Shown here one piece after another: positions 1-9,079 of a stretch of DNA of 64,000 nt. Below the pieces are notes generated by a model that was not told the DNA's origin, searched no databases, and saw only the letters and a list, made by a program, of their open reading frames with translations. Numbering within the stretch: the stretch's first letter is position 1; each line of letters begins with the position of its first letter. The translations under genes were made by a program, and so were the position numbers. This DNA is from CAYMEV01 sp964389675 [NCBI: uncultured Candidatus Sumerlaeota bacterium] (GTDB lineage: Bacteria > CAYMEV01), in contig CAYMEV010000005.1 in NCBI GenBank assembly GCA_964389675.1, positions 6,027 through 70,026 of the forward strand. Reading direction: 5' to 3'.

Positions 1-2
1 AT

Positions 3-3000
3 GTTCAGCCACATTATCAGCAGTATCCGATAGAATTTTATATCAATAAGGACTTTCTTGATTCATCTGTTCCATATATAGAGGCCTTCCAGCAGGCATG
101 CTATGACTGGAACTGGTATGTCCCGGGAGTATTCAGAATAATAGCATATTTTGATGATGATAGTACTGCATATAACGGGAGAAATGAGATCACAGAATTA
201 ACTGCAAATGATCTTTTTCACCAGTATGGCGGGCAGTGGCCTCAAGCAGGGTGGTCAGCAATGACTAAATGCTACTGGGATCCGAATAATCCTGCTGAAC
301 TAATTGAGACTGATGTAATTCTTAATGCAGAAATCTCAAACTGGACAGATGATTTCCTTACAGCGTATAATTCGGGTAATACTTATCTTCGGTATGTAAT
401 AACACATGAATTAGGCCATTCATTTGGCCTGGATCACCCCTGGGAAGGTTCATCTGACGGCAAAAAGAATACTGTTATACAGTATCCGCCATCAGACGCC
501 TTAACAGCCCTTCATCATATGCCATTTATGATTGACATAAAAGCTCTTAGAAATACCTATCCCACACAGGCCTTAGAGATATATGACATGGGGATACAGC
601 TTTTCTATACTACTCCCGATCCACCAGGTGATAACCCAGAACCAGGTGATATTTTCTGGTCAGAATTTCCAGATACAGTAATGTCTGGTTTTTCATTCCC
701 TGTTGATAATATTGTTATTGAGAATCTCTCAACAGCTACAAATAAGCCCTATGTATATGTGTATCTGACTGATAAGAGGCATACCTATGAAAATGTGGAA
801 GCATATTTATTAGGGTTGGCCAGCCTTCCTGCCATGGACCCAGATTCATACCGCAGGGAGAATATGGTGGTTAAGGTATGGGAGGATGTTCCGCCGGGGG
901 AGTATTATATCTATGTTTATGCCGGATATGAATGGGATAATAATTCCTTTAACCAGGATATGTGGTCAGATGTGAAAATTGAGGTCGTAGATGTACCTGC
1001 AGACCAGGATAAAGTCGCTGTAAATCCTGATATCTTGGATTTCGGCTATCTGCCCGTGGAGGGATTATCTGAAGAACCGGAGTATTTTATGATAACGGGG
1101 AATGAGCTTTCTGGCCCGGTAGAGATAGCTTCTCCGGAGGGTTTTCTTATCTCAGAGGGAGATGGCTTTGAATATACTGATGAGATAGTTTTGTTGCCTG
1201 ATGCTCAGGGAGGTATATTTGATCAGATTTTTATAAAATTCGCACCCCATGAGGCCAGGACATATACGGAGACCATTTCAATATCTTCTGCTGGATCTGT
1301 TACCAGGTTTGTGCATGTTGCTGGATCAGGGTTCTATATCCGTTCAGACACTGAGGGTATTGACTTTTACAATACCCTGATCAATACTTCTTCCTCTGTT
1401 GCAGAGTATCTCCTGTATGGGGAAAATATCTATAATCCTGTAACTATATCCGCACCTGATCACTTTCAGGTTTCACTGAGTCCTGAGAGCGGTTTTGATA
1501 GTACTGTCGAAGTTAATCAATACGGAGAAGAGATATTGGTCAGCATATTTGTCAGATTTTATCCGCAACAGGTCGGTGTCCTGGGCGGAAATATAATAAA
1601 CACATATGTATCAGGTCGCTCAATAGAGGATACAAAAACTATTGCTGTCAGCGGAATGTGCTATAACAATCCAAATATCTGTGTTGATCCTGATACTCTG
1701 GATTTTGGTGAAATTGCCTCAGGTTCAGTATCAGATCCTCAAAGCTATAGAATTACAGGAAGCTATCTGGCCGATAGTGTTCTGATTGAATCTACTCAAT
1801 ATTATGAGATATCTTTTGAGGAAGATGGCTCTTACAGCACTCAGCTGGAGGCAGATCATTGCGGGTATGGCACTATAAACAGGGATATATGGGTCAGATT
1901 CAGACCCCAGGAGGAGGGCTTTATCGCAGGAGAAGTCCAGCATCTGGTAACTGGTGGAGAGACCAGGCTGGTTAATGTACTTGGGACAGGGACTGGATGT
2001 GGTACTCTGTATGGCGTTGAGCTTTTTGCTTACCCGGAAGATATTGGCGTTGTTCTCTCAGGTGACGGACAGTACCCTGCAGGATCCACTGTAAATATCA
2101 ATGCTTCGCTTTCAAAGGGATATAAATTTTCAGCATGGACAGGGCTTCAAGAAGATATAGATCTGCTGGATAATCCTTTGTCACCTTCCACATCATTTAT
2201 AATGCCTGACAGAGATGTCATGTATACAGCAGAATATAATCTTTCTTATCAAACTACAATATCTGTACATGGTGAATTGGATCAGCCCTTACCGGGTATG
2301 AATATATGGGTATGGCCTGCTGGTGAGCCTGAAACAATATTGATAGATATGGATACTGATGAAAATGGCCAGATCATATTTTCACTTCCTGCGGGAAATT
2401 ACAGGTTTGATGTATATGACTATTATCAGGCTTATGAGTATTATCCCAATGGAGAATTCTCTGTTATAGAGGAGGATGTTATAGTCCCAACGGTCTATCT
2501 GAGCCTTGTGGAATGGGCTGTGCTGTTTGATATCCGTGATTCAAATGGGGCAAGTATTGACTCTGTATCAATTTTATTTACAGAATCTCCTGGTGAATTG
2601 CCAGATCCACTCGTAACCGTTGAGGGATATGCAGCAACAACCCTTGTAAAGGGGCACTATGAATTCAATATAATGCATCAATGCTATGATGACATATCAT
2701 CATCTGTAGACATTGCCATGCTTAAGCTATCGGAAAGGAGAAGAAAGTCTCATTCTCCAAGACAAGATCTGTCGAAGACTGATTATCATTTGATATATTA
2801 TATGGACAATGCAGAGCTAAAGACGAACTTCACTGTAAAATATAATGATGAACCTGTGATGGGTGCAAAGATATCTGTTGCAGCAATACCTGACCCGATT
2901 TTTACAGATGCTAATGGGCAGGCATCAAAGATGCTTGAATGCGGAAATTATAATTTCTCCGTAGAAGCTGGCAACTTTATTCCCTATGAAGGATCATTTG

Positions 3001-3431
3001 ATATAGAAGGAGCAGAAGTCTTCCTTAATATAGATCTGGATTTTGAACCAAGACAGATCCTGCCTGCAATAAGCCTGTCAAATCCCTCATACAGGGGAAT
3101 ATGGATCTGGGAATACGATGATCTGAAATCATCAGATATAAGTTCCAGAGAGACTGGATGGACTAATCTTCTGCAGGGAGTTACTGCTGAGAAGATAATG
3201 GCTGGAGATATAACCGGCTGCAATGGATTAGAACTGGTAGCACTCTTGCCGGAGTATGGCCTCTGGTATTATAATATCCAGAACAATACCTGGATCACTT
3301 TAATTGACATACAGAATGATTGTATTGATTTTACCATCGCGAGAACTGATACAGAAGGCCCTTTGGATATAATCACATCTATTAGGGATCATGGCTTGTA
3401 TAAATGGGATCATACAATGAAAAACACATGA
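3..3431 (+). CDS. Giant secreted zinc metalloprotease, 5' end outside window
   Basis: The frame is open from the first bases of the window, so the start lies upstream; the first in-window ATG (261) is internal. The zinc motif HELGHSFGLDH at 405-437 fits the HExxHxxGxxH of matrixin-like (M10-type) metzincins, and the preceding 130 codons look like the rest of that catalytic domain. Then follow two Ig-like segments with the sequence DP(D/I)..LDFG (ASPM/SPD-2/Hydin-like, about 1015-1330 and 1680-1980), an InlB-type B-repeat ending in FIMPDRDVMYTAEY (about 2040-2240), carboxypeptidase-regulatory-like beta domains (2250-3040), and the start of a C-terminal repeat module shared with the gene at 18735. 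The frame stops at an in-frame TGA (3429-3431), after which the same frame continues to 4097. Presumably extracellular; substrate unknown. The family call is firm, the domain borders approximate. Confidence 0.8.
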   Translation, partial: VQPHYQQYPIEFYINKDFLDSSVPYIEAFQQACYDWNWYVPGVFRIIAYFDDDSTAYNGRNEITELTANDLFHQYGGQWPQAGWSAMTKCYWDPNNPAELIETDVILNAEISNWTDDFLTAYNSGNTYLRYVITHELGHSFGLDHPWEGSSDGKKNTVIQYPPSDALTALHHMPFMIDIKALRNTYPTQALEIYDMGIQLFYTTPDPPGDNPEPGDIFWSEFPDTVMSGFSFPVDNIVIENLSTATNKPYVYVYLTDKRHTYENVEAYLLGLASLPAMDPDSYRRENMVVKVWEDVPPGEYYIYVYAGYEWDNNSFNQDMWSDVKIEVVDVPADQDKVAVNPDILDFGYLPVEGLSEEPEYFMITGNELSGPVEIASPEGFLISEGDGFEYTDEIVLLPDAQGGIFDQIFIKFAPHEARTYTETISISSAGSVTRFVHVAGSGFYIRSDTEGIDFYNTLINTSSSVAEYLLYGENIYNPVTISAPDHFQVSLSPESGFDSTVEVNQYGEEILVSIFVRFYPQQVGVLGGNIINTYVSGRSIEDTKTIAVSGMCYNNPNICVDPDTLDFGEIASGSVSDPQSYRITGSYLADSVLIESTQYYEISFEEDGSYSTQLEADHCGYGTINRDIWVRFRPQEEGFIAGEVQHLVTGGETRLVNVLGTGTGCGTLYGVELFAYPEDIGVVLSGDGQYPAGSTVNINASLSKGYKFSAWTGLQEDIDLLDNPLSPSTSFIMPDRDVMYTAEYNLSYQTTISVHGELDQPLPGMNIWVWPAGEPETILIDMDTDENGQIIFSLPAGNYRFDVYDYYQAYEYYPNGEFSVIEEDVIVPTVYLSLVEWAVLFDIRDSNGASIDSVSILFTESPGELPDPLVTVEGYAATTLVKGHYEFNIMHQCYDDISSSVDIAMLKLSERRRKSHSPRQDLSKTDYHLIYYMDNAELKTNFTVKYNDEPVMGAKISVAAIPDPIFTDANGQASKMLECGNYNFSVEAGNFIPYEGSFDIEGAEVFLNIDLDFEPRQILPAISLSNPSYRGIWIWEYDDLKSSDISSRETGWTNLLQGVTAEKIMAGDITGCNGLELVALLPEYGLWYYNIQNNTWITLIDIQNDCIDFTIARTDTEGPLDIITSIRDHGLYKWDHTMKNT

Positions 3432-4097
3432 CCTGAATCATGGAGCTGCATTAGCACATATCCTGCTGAGATAATTATTGCAGACAATATCAGCAGAGAA
3501 TGTGACGGGATTGACGAGATTGCAATCTCTTTTGCCGATTATGAAGGATTATACATATATAGTTTTCAGGATAATCAGTTATACAAGGCTATTAACACAA
3601 GTCCCTCAGAGATCACAAAAGCAGATATTACGGACGATGGTTACAATGAACTGATATTAGTGTTCGAAGGCTATGGTATTTACATTGCAAAAGCATGTGA
3701 ATGCAGAAGACCAAAAGCAATGCCAAGCAAACAATCTGGAATAAAATCGAGGGGATTCGGAGATAAAGAGCTTTATTTTACGAGGATTTTGAATGCTGAA
3801 CCAGATCCGGATCACTATATTGGAACAGCTGATCTCTTTTACGGGTTCGGAAAGGAGGTTTTTGCCGTATATGATGATCTTACATATTTTTACTCATATG
3901 ACACGATGTCATGGTCTGTCTTTGTATTTACTCCCTTAAAAAGAATAATTTCCGGCACATTTACAGGGGATATAAGAGACGATCTGATCGCCTGTGAAAG
4001 TATTACAGGAGATGTATACCTTTACAGGTCATCAACAGAGGCATGGGAGCTATTGGTACAGGCAGGCGAATCAGATGCTATGGCCCCGATAGAATAA
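3432..4097 (+). pseudogene. C-terminal remainder of the metalloprotease behind an in-frame TGA
   Basis: Directly after the TGA at 3429-3431 the same reading frame runs on without interruption to the TAA at 4095-4097. The protein it encodes continues the repeat module: segments such as YEGLYIYSF, ADITDDGYNELILVF and ISGTFTGDIRDDLIA match blades of the module in the 18735-22841 protein, and both proteins end in W-E-L-(L/I) followed by a short tail. No Shine-Dalgarno or start codon suggests independent translation. It is either a nonsense-broken end of the metalloprotease, a read-through extension, or an assembly error in the TGA codon. TGA terminates many other genes here, so reassignment is not expected. 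Confidence 0.7.
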
Positions 4098-4100
4098 ACT

Positions 4101-4132
4101 AAAAAGGGATTGGATTGATTCCAGCCCCTTTA
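4101..4132 (+). terminator. Hairpin after the metalloprotease gene
   Basis: A stem-loop pairs AAAGGG with CCCTTT and, inside it, TGGA with TCCA around a short loop, starting 4 nt after the TAA at 4097. Only a three-T stretch follows, so it is a weak intrinsic terminator candidate. Confidence 0.45.
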
Positions 4133-4276
4133 TCTGAATATCTTATTTCGTTCCGGAATCTGAATAGAAATTTATTGTCATTTTAAGTAATACAATATTT
4201 AATTCCATTTATAGTAAAATTAGGGGTTATTTTCATATAATATATTTTATTGATGGATTATAATAAGGGATTAATA
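4133..4276. other. AT-rich intergenic stretch
   Basis: There is no convincing gene here. A TATAAT sequence at 4236-4241 could be a -10 box for the small ORF and the cupin, but no good -35 box sits at the expected distance. No tRNA or structured RNA was recognised. Confidence 0.4.
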
Positions 4277-4393
4277 ATGATAGATATCCTGCATGGAAAG
4301 GGCAAATTCAGCGGTAAAAGCAAGGGGCTTCTAATTGAGGGAGAGGCTGTTTATGCTGTTGATGATAATGGGGTTAGAACAATTTTAGAATAA
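4277..4393 (+). CDS. Possible 38-aa small protein
   Basis: ATG at 4277 is preceded by AAGGG at normal spacing (4265-4269), and the frame runs 38 codons to a TAA at 4393. The peptide starts MIDILHGKGKF and ends DNGVRTILE, with alternating hydrophobic residues that would suit a small beta-structured protein. It lies 43 nt before the cupin gene on the same strand and could be cotranscribed. I recognise no family. The length is short enough for chance, so only the ribosome binding site and the non-random composition support it. Confidence 0.4.
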   Translation: MIDILHGKGKFSGKSKGLLIEGEAVYAVDDNGVRTILE

Positions 4394-4436
4394 TTTAGTT
4401 TTTAATATATATTAATAAAATGAAGGAGAGAAAAAT

Positions 4437-4778
4437 ATGATCATTAAATACCTGACGGATGCACCAGTCATGGAAACTGCGCATAATGTTGATGCAAGAA
4501 ACCTTTATAATAAAAAAGAGGCTATGATTACCGTAATTACACTTAAACCCGGACAGTCGCTGAAGAAGCATATCACGCCTGTCGATGTAGCTTTCTATGT
4601 CCTGGAGGGTGAGGGCATAGTCCAGATAGGTGATGAGAAGCAAAAAGCCTCGAAGGACAGCCTTATTGAATCACCAAGGGATATAGTCCACTGCTGGTAT
4701 AATGAAAGCAAAGCTGATCTCAGGTTTATGGTAATCAAAGCACCCAGGCCGGAAAGAAAAACAGTCTTCATATCCTGA
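4437..4778 (+). CDS. Small cupin-domain protein
   Basis: This 113-aa single-domain protein has a cupin beta-barrel signature: motif 1 around KKHITPVDVAFYVLEGEG (residues about 42-59) and motif 2 around ESPRDIVHCWYN (about 78-89), with His residues placed to bind a metal. Cupins of this size often bind small molecules or act as simple isomerases or sensors, and sequence alone does not give the substrate. A good ribosome binding site (GAAGGAGAG) lies before ATG 4437. It precedes the flavodiiron gene by 84 nt on the same strand, so a link to redox or stress metabolism is possible but is inference from position. Confidence 0.8.
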   Translation: MIIKYLTDAPVMETAHNVDARNLYNKKEAMITVITLKPGQSLKKHITPVDVAFYVLEGEGIVQIGDEKQKASKDSLIESPRDIVHCWYNESKADLRFMVIKAPRPERKTVFIS

Positions 4779-4862
4779 CAATAGACGATGAAGAACAAAA
4801 ATGTCAATTATTCGTTAATATAGTTACAGTTCTATAAATAATTATTAGAAAAGGAGATAAAA

Positions 4863-6050
4863 ATGAAGATACATGTAAAAAATAATATCGACTGGGTGGG
4901 GAAGATAGACTGGGAACTTAGGAAATTCCACGGTAATGAGTATTCCACTAACAAGGGTTCCACATACAATTCATACCTTATAAAGGAAGAAAAGAATGTC
5001 CTCATTGACACAGTATGGAAACCGTTTTCAAAGGAGTTTGTCGATAACCTTAAAAAGGAGATCGACCTTGACAAGATAGATTATATTGTTGCAAACCATG
5101 GCGAGGTTGACCATAGCGGAGCTCTTCCTGAACTTATGAGGCATATTCCGGATACACCCATCTACTGCACTCAGAATGCAGTAAAATCACTCAAGGGGCA
5201 GTATCATCAGGACTGGAATTTTGTTACGGTTAAAACAGGGGACAAACTTGAAATAGGGAACGGCAAATCGCTTGTATTCGTTGAGATGAGGATGCTTCAC
5301 TGGCCTGACAGCATGGCCTGCTATCTTACCGGCGACAATGTGCTGTTCAGCAATGATGCTTTCGGACAGCATTATGCAAGCGAATATATGTTCAATGACC
5401 TTGTTGACCAGTGTGAGCTCTTTGAAGAATGCATTAAATACTATGCAAATATACTCGCACCATTCAGTGCTCTGGTTGATAAGAAACTGAAAGAAGTAAT
5501 GGCCATGAACCTGCCGATAGAAATTATTGCTACAAGCCATGGGGTCATATGGAGAGACGATCCGGAGCAGATAATAAAGAAGTATATTGCATGGTCAAAG
5601 AATTATCAGGAGAACCAGATAACGATCCTTTATGATACCATGTGGGATGGAACAAGGACAATGGCTGAGAAGATCGCTGAAGGCATAAAAGCATCAGACA
5701 CTGGCGTTAATATAAAATTACTGAATACCTCAAAGTATGATAAAAATGACATAATAACTGAAGTATTTAAATCAAAGGCAATATTGGCAGGTTCTCCGAC
5801 AATCAACAAGGGGATATTGAGCTCCATAGCTGCAATAATGGAGGAGATCGAAGGCTTAAGGCTTAAAGATAAAAAGGCTGCGGCATTTGGATGCTATGGA
5901 TGGAGCGGAGAGGCAGTCGGCAAGCTGAACGAAATGCTGAAAAAATCAGGATTTGAGCTTATAAATGAAGGCCTTAAATGCCTCTGGAACCCTGATGAAA
6001 ATTCCATTAAAGAATGTATTTCATTCGGGCAGGAGATTGGCAAAGCTTAG
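4863..6050 (+). CDS. A-type flavodiiron protein (oxygen/NO reductase)
   Basis: Flavodiiron proteins reduce O2 to water, or NO to N2O, in the cytoplasm of anaerobes, with electrons usually from rubredoxin. This 395-aa protein has the two-domain A-type layout. The N-terminal metallo-beta-lactamase-like domain carries the di-iron ligand motif NHGEVDHSG (about residues 79-87), further ligands in MRMLHW, DNVLFSNDAFG and TSHGVIW. The C-terminal flavodoxin domain starts near ITILYDTMWDGTRTMAEK (FMN phosphate loop) and has AGSPTINKG and FGCYGWSGEA loops. There is no C-terminal rubredoxin extension, so a separate donor is needed. AAGGAG sits at good spacing before ATG 4863. Whether O2 or NO is preferred cannot be read from the sequence. 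Confidence 0.95.
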   Translation: MKIHVKNNIDWVGKIDWELRKFHGNEYSTNKGSTYNSYLIKEEKNVLIDTVWKPFSKEFVDNLKKEIDLDKIDYIVANHGEVDHSGALPELMRHIPDTPIYCTQNAVKSLKGQYHQDWNFVTVKTGDKLEIGNGKSLVFVEMRMLHWPDSMACYLTGDNVLFSNDAFGQHYASEYMFNDLVDQCELFEECIKYYANILAPFSALVDKKLKEVMAMNLPIEIIATSHGVIWRDDPEQIIKKYIAWSKNYQENQITILYDTMWDGTRTMAEKIAEGIKASDTGVNIKLLNTSKYDKNDIITEVFKSKAILAGSPTINKGILSSIAAIMEEIEGLRLKDKKAAAFGCYGWSGEAVGKLNEMLKKSGFELINEGLKCLWNPDENSIKECISFGQEIGKA

Positions 6051-6241
6051 GCTGGAATTCTGCCGGGATATTCAATCAGCTTTCAGGTTTATGAAGCAAT
6101 ATCCAGGCATTTGATGAACGAGCCCTGAAAACCTTCATAAAGAATGCAGGGTATATGCTATAAGCTGAACAAAACTGGAATAAATTCTCTTTCCATATAT
6201 TGATATTATGCTATTATTAGGATTAATTGGAAGAAGGTAAA

Positions 6242-8980
6242 ATGACCGGTAATCATACACATACCCTTTTGCTTGTTGAAGATGACAAAGTGACAGCGCA
6301 GTATGAATCAGCAATCCTGTCAAAACATGATTACCTGGTTATAATCGCCTATGATGGTGAAGATGCACTTGATCTAATAAATTCAGGGGCAGATATTGAC
6401 CTGATCCTCATGGATATCGGATTAGGCGGAAAAATAGACGGTGTCAGCCTTGCAGAAAAGATACTGGATATAGTCGATATACCAATTGTGTTTCTTACCG
6501 GCCTTTCTGATAAACATATAATTGAAAGGACAAAAAAGATAGCATCTTACGGTTATATCCTGAAAAATACGGATGATAACGTACTTATTGCCTCAATTAA
6601 TATGGCAATAAAGCTTTATGAAGCAAACTGCAGGATACTGAAGCAGAATGAAGAACTTGAAAAGCAGAATAAAGAAATTGCCATGGCCAATGATGAACTC
6701 AAAGCGACCAAGAAAAAATACCAGGACCTTTTTGTATCAATGCCCGACGGGCTTTGCGTATGCGAGATGGTCTACGACAAAAAGAAGAAACCCGTTGATT
6801 ACCGGATAAAAGATATAAATCCGACATTTGAAAATATGATGGGTATATCAAAAAAGGATATTTCAGGAATACTTGCATCTGAATTTTTTAATGCTGATAA
6901 GCCTGAGTACTTTGATGCCATCCTGAAGGTTATAAAAACAGGAAAATCAGTAGTATTTGAATCATATTATGAGAAGCTTGACAGGTTTTTTTCTATCTCT
7001 ATCTTCTCTTTTGGAAATTCAATGTTTGCAATGGTATATCAGGATATTACCTTTAAAAAGAATGCAGATCTGGCAGTTGAAAGTGAAAAAGCCCAGATGC
7101 TCTCGATCTTTGACAGTATAAACTCTGTCATATATGTTGCTGACATGGATACATACGAGGTGCTTTTTGCAAACAAAAATGCCAAGACACTCCTTAAAGG
7201 AGACCTTATAGGTGAAATATGCTATAAAGCCTTCCAGAACAACGACAAACCCTGCGAGTTCTGCACGAATGACATAATCAAAAGGCTGGATTTTCAGCCA
7301 TATATGTGGAATTTCAGAAATCCGGTATTAAAAAGGGAGTATCAGATAACGGACCGAATGATAAAATGGCCGGATGGCAGAAATGTAAGGCTGGAAATTG
7401 CAGTTGACATTACCGATCTGATAGAAGCAGAAAAAGCGCTTATGCGAAGCGAGGAAAAATACAGGCTTTTCTTTGAAAGCTTTATAGGAATTGTCTACCA
7501 GGCAAAGCTTGATAGTTTTATTCCTGAGCTGTTCAATGGGGCGGTTGAGGATATTACCGGATATAGAGAAGAGGATTTCATAAATGGGGGAATTGCATGG
7601 GACCAGCTCGTATTAAAGGATGATCTTCCAATTTTATACGAGGGAAATGAAAAACTAAGGGCAAATATCGGATATGTAAACAATATAAACTACAGGATAG
7701 TGCGGAAGGATGGACAGGTAAGATGGGTCATGGATATAGCACGAAGTGCCGTAAATACTGATGGAAACAGGATAATTCAGGGTTCAATCTACGATATCTC
7801 AAAACGAAAAAGAGCTGAAGAAGAAAGAGAAAGGCTCCAGAACCAGCTGTCTCAGGCCCAGAGGCTTGAATCTGTAGGCAGGCTTGCAGGAGGGCTTGCC
7901 CATGACTTTAATAATATGCTCAGTGTCATACTTGGATATTCTGAGATGATGCTCATGAAAATAAAAGAGGGCGACGAGTTCTATGATGAAATAAAGGAAA
8001 TAAAAATTACAGCAGAAAAATCAGCCGATCTTACAAAACAGCTGCTTGCATTTGCCAGCAAGCAGACAGTGGAACCAAAAGTGATTGATATCAATGACCT
8101 GATCTCAGGCATGCTGAATATGATAAGAAGGCTTGTACAGGAGGAGATCAACCTTATATGGAAGCCTGCAAAAAACATATGGAACATCTGGATTGACCCC
8201 TCTCAGATCGACCAGATTCTTGTGAACCTTATTGTTAATGCATGTGATGCAATAGAGGGAATTGGAGACATAACAATTAAAACTGAAAATATTAAAGTGG
8301 ATGAGAATTATGTTCAGACAACCTTTGATTCTTCACCCGGAGAATACGTCAGACTATCTGTCAGTGATACCGGAAGGGGCATGGACAATGATACGCTGAG
8401 CAAGATCTTTGAGCCCTTTTTCACGACAAAAACTGTCGGAAAGGGGACAGGACTTGGCCTTGCAACTGTATATGGAATTGTCAAGCAGAACAGAGGATTT
8501 ATAAATGTATACAGTGAACATGGCAAAGGTACTATATTTAAGATCTATCTGCCAAAACTGGTAAAATTCATACCTGAAAAATCCGCCAGGGCCGAAGAGG
8601 TAAGTTTTAAGGGTGATGAAACCATTCTTGTAGTTGAAGATAAAAGCGATATTCTTGATATCATAAAAACTGTTCTGGAACATAACGGCTATACAGTCCT
8701 TGTTACTGAATCCCCTAAAGAAGCAGTCTCAATTGCAGCGGATTATCCGGGGAAAATAGACCTGATCATCACTGATGTAGTGATGCCCGGGATGAATGGC
8801 CGTGAACTTCATGAAAAGCTTTTAAGCATCAGGAAGGAAATGAAGTGTCTTTTTATGTCAGGATATACTGCAGATGTAATTGCAGATCATGGAGTAATTG
8901 AAGAGGGGATAAACTTCATTCAGAAACCCTTCTCACTCAGCTTCTTTATGGAAAAGATAAGAAAGATTCTTGATAACTGA
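6242..8980 (+). CDS. Hybrid sensor histidine kinase (REC-PAS-PAS-PAS-HK-REC)
   Basis: This is a 912-aa cytoplasmic phosphorelay protein without membrane segments. In order: an N-terminal receiver (residues about 5-120, phospho-Asp in LILMDIG, Lys in GYILKN), a Glu/Lys-rich coiled coil, three PAS-like domains (about 155-270, 280-400, 405-525), a histidine kinase core with the H-box GGLAHDFNNML, the N-box NLIVNACDA, the G-boxes DTGRGM and GKGTGLGLA, and a C-terminal receiver (phospho-Asp in IITDVVMPG, Lys in IQKPFS). I chose ATG 6242 over the upstream TTG 6227 because AAGAAGG sits just before it. No output regulator is adjacent, so its partner is unknown. A middle PAS contains CYKAF and CEFC cysteines that could bind a ligand, but this is only a possibility. 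Confidence 0.93.
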   Translation: MTGNHTHTLLLVEDDKVTAQYESAILSKHDYLVIIAYDGEDALDLINSGADIDLILMDIGLGGKIDGVSLAEKILDIVDIPIVFLTGLSDKHIIERTKKIASYGYILKNTDDNVLIASINMAIKLYEANCRILKQNEELEKQNKEIAMANDELKATKKKYQDLFVSMPDGLCVCEMVYDKKKKPVDYRIKDINPTFENMMGISKKDISGILASEFFNADKPEYFDAILKVIKTGKSVVFESYYEKLDRFFSISIFSFGNSMFAMVYQDITFKKNADLAVESEKAQMLSIFDSINSVIYVADMDTYEVLFANKNAKTLLKGDLIGEICYKAFQNNDKPCEFCTNDIIKRLDFQPYMWNFRNPVLKREYQITDRMIKWPDGRNVRLEIAVDITDLIEAEKALMRSEEKYRLFFESFIGIVYQAKLDSFIPELFNGAVEDITGYREEDFINGGIAWDQLVLKDDLPILYEGNEKLRANIGYVNNINYRIVRKDGQVRWVMDIARSAVNTDGNRIIQGSIYDISKRKRAEEERERLQNQLSQAQRLESVGRLAGGLAHDFNNMLSVILGYSEMMLMKIKEGDEFYDEIKEIKITAEKSADLTKQLLAFASKQTVEPKVIDINDLISGMLNMIRRLVQEEINLIWKPAKNIWNIWIDPSQIDQILVNLIVNACDAIEGIGDITIKTENIKVDENYVQTTFDSSPGEYVRLSVSDTGRGMDNDTLSKIFEPFFTTKTVGKGTGLGLATVYGIVKQNRGFINVYSEHGKGTIFKIYLPKLVKFIPEKSARAEEVSFKGDETILVVEDKSDILDIIKTVLEHNGYTVLVTESPKEAVSIAADYPGKIDLIITDVVMPGMNGRELHEKLLSIRKEMKCLFMSGYTADVIADHGVIEEGINFIQKPFSLSFFMEKIRKILDN

Positions 8981-9012
8981 AAAAGGTACATAAGCTTAAG
9001 AATCCAAATTTC

Positions 9013-9040
9013 TTGATGATATTTCTTTTTGCTATATAAT
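9013..9040 (+). promoter_or_regulatory. Sigma-70-type promoter for the PDO-thioredoxin gene
   Basis: TTGATG (9013-9018), a 16-nt spacer and a perfect TATAAT (9035-9040) lie about 40 nt upstream of the ATG at 9080. No other gene intervenes. Confidence 0.6.
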
Positions 9041-9079
9041 AATATTTCTACAAAAATCTACTACAATAAGGAGAATTAT

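Noticed and set aside
3429-3431. TGA read as tryptophan as a general code change
   Set aside because: Many clear genes here end in TGA, for example the hybrid kinase gene at 8980; reassignment would extend them.
3405-3445. Frameshift as the cause of the metalloprotease break
   Set aside because: The frame before and after the stop is the same; only the TGA codon interrupts it.
6051-6241. Riboswitch or small RNA between the flavodiiron and kinase genes
   Set aside because: No conserved riboswitch core or long stem is visible; only AT-rich sequence with a weak -10-like stretch.
8354-8683. 109-codon minus-strand frame inside the histidine kinase gene
   Set aside because: Shadow of the kinase coding sequence; no ribosome binding site and composition unlike a protein.
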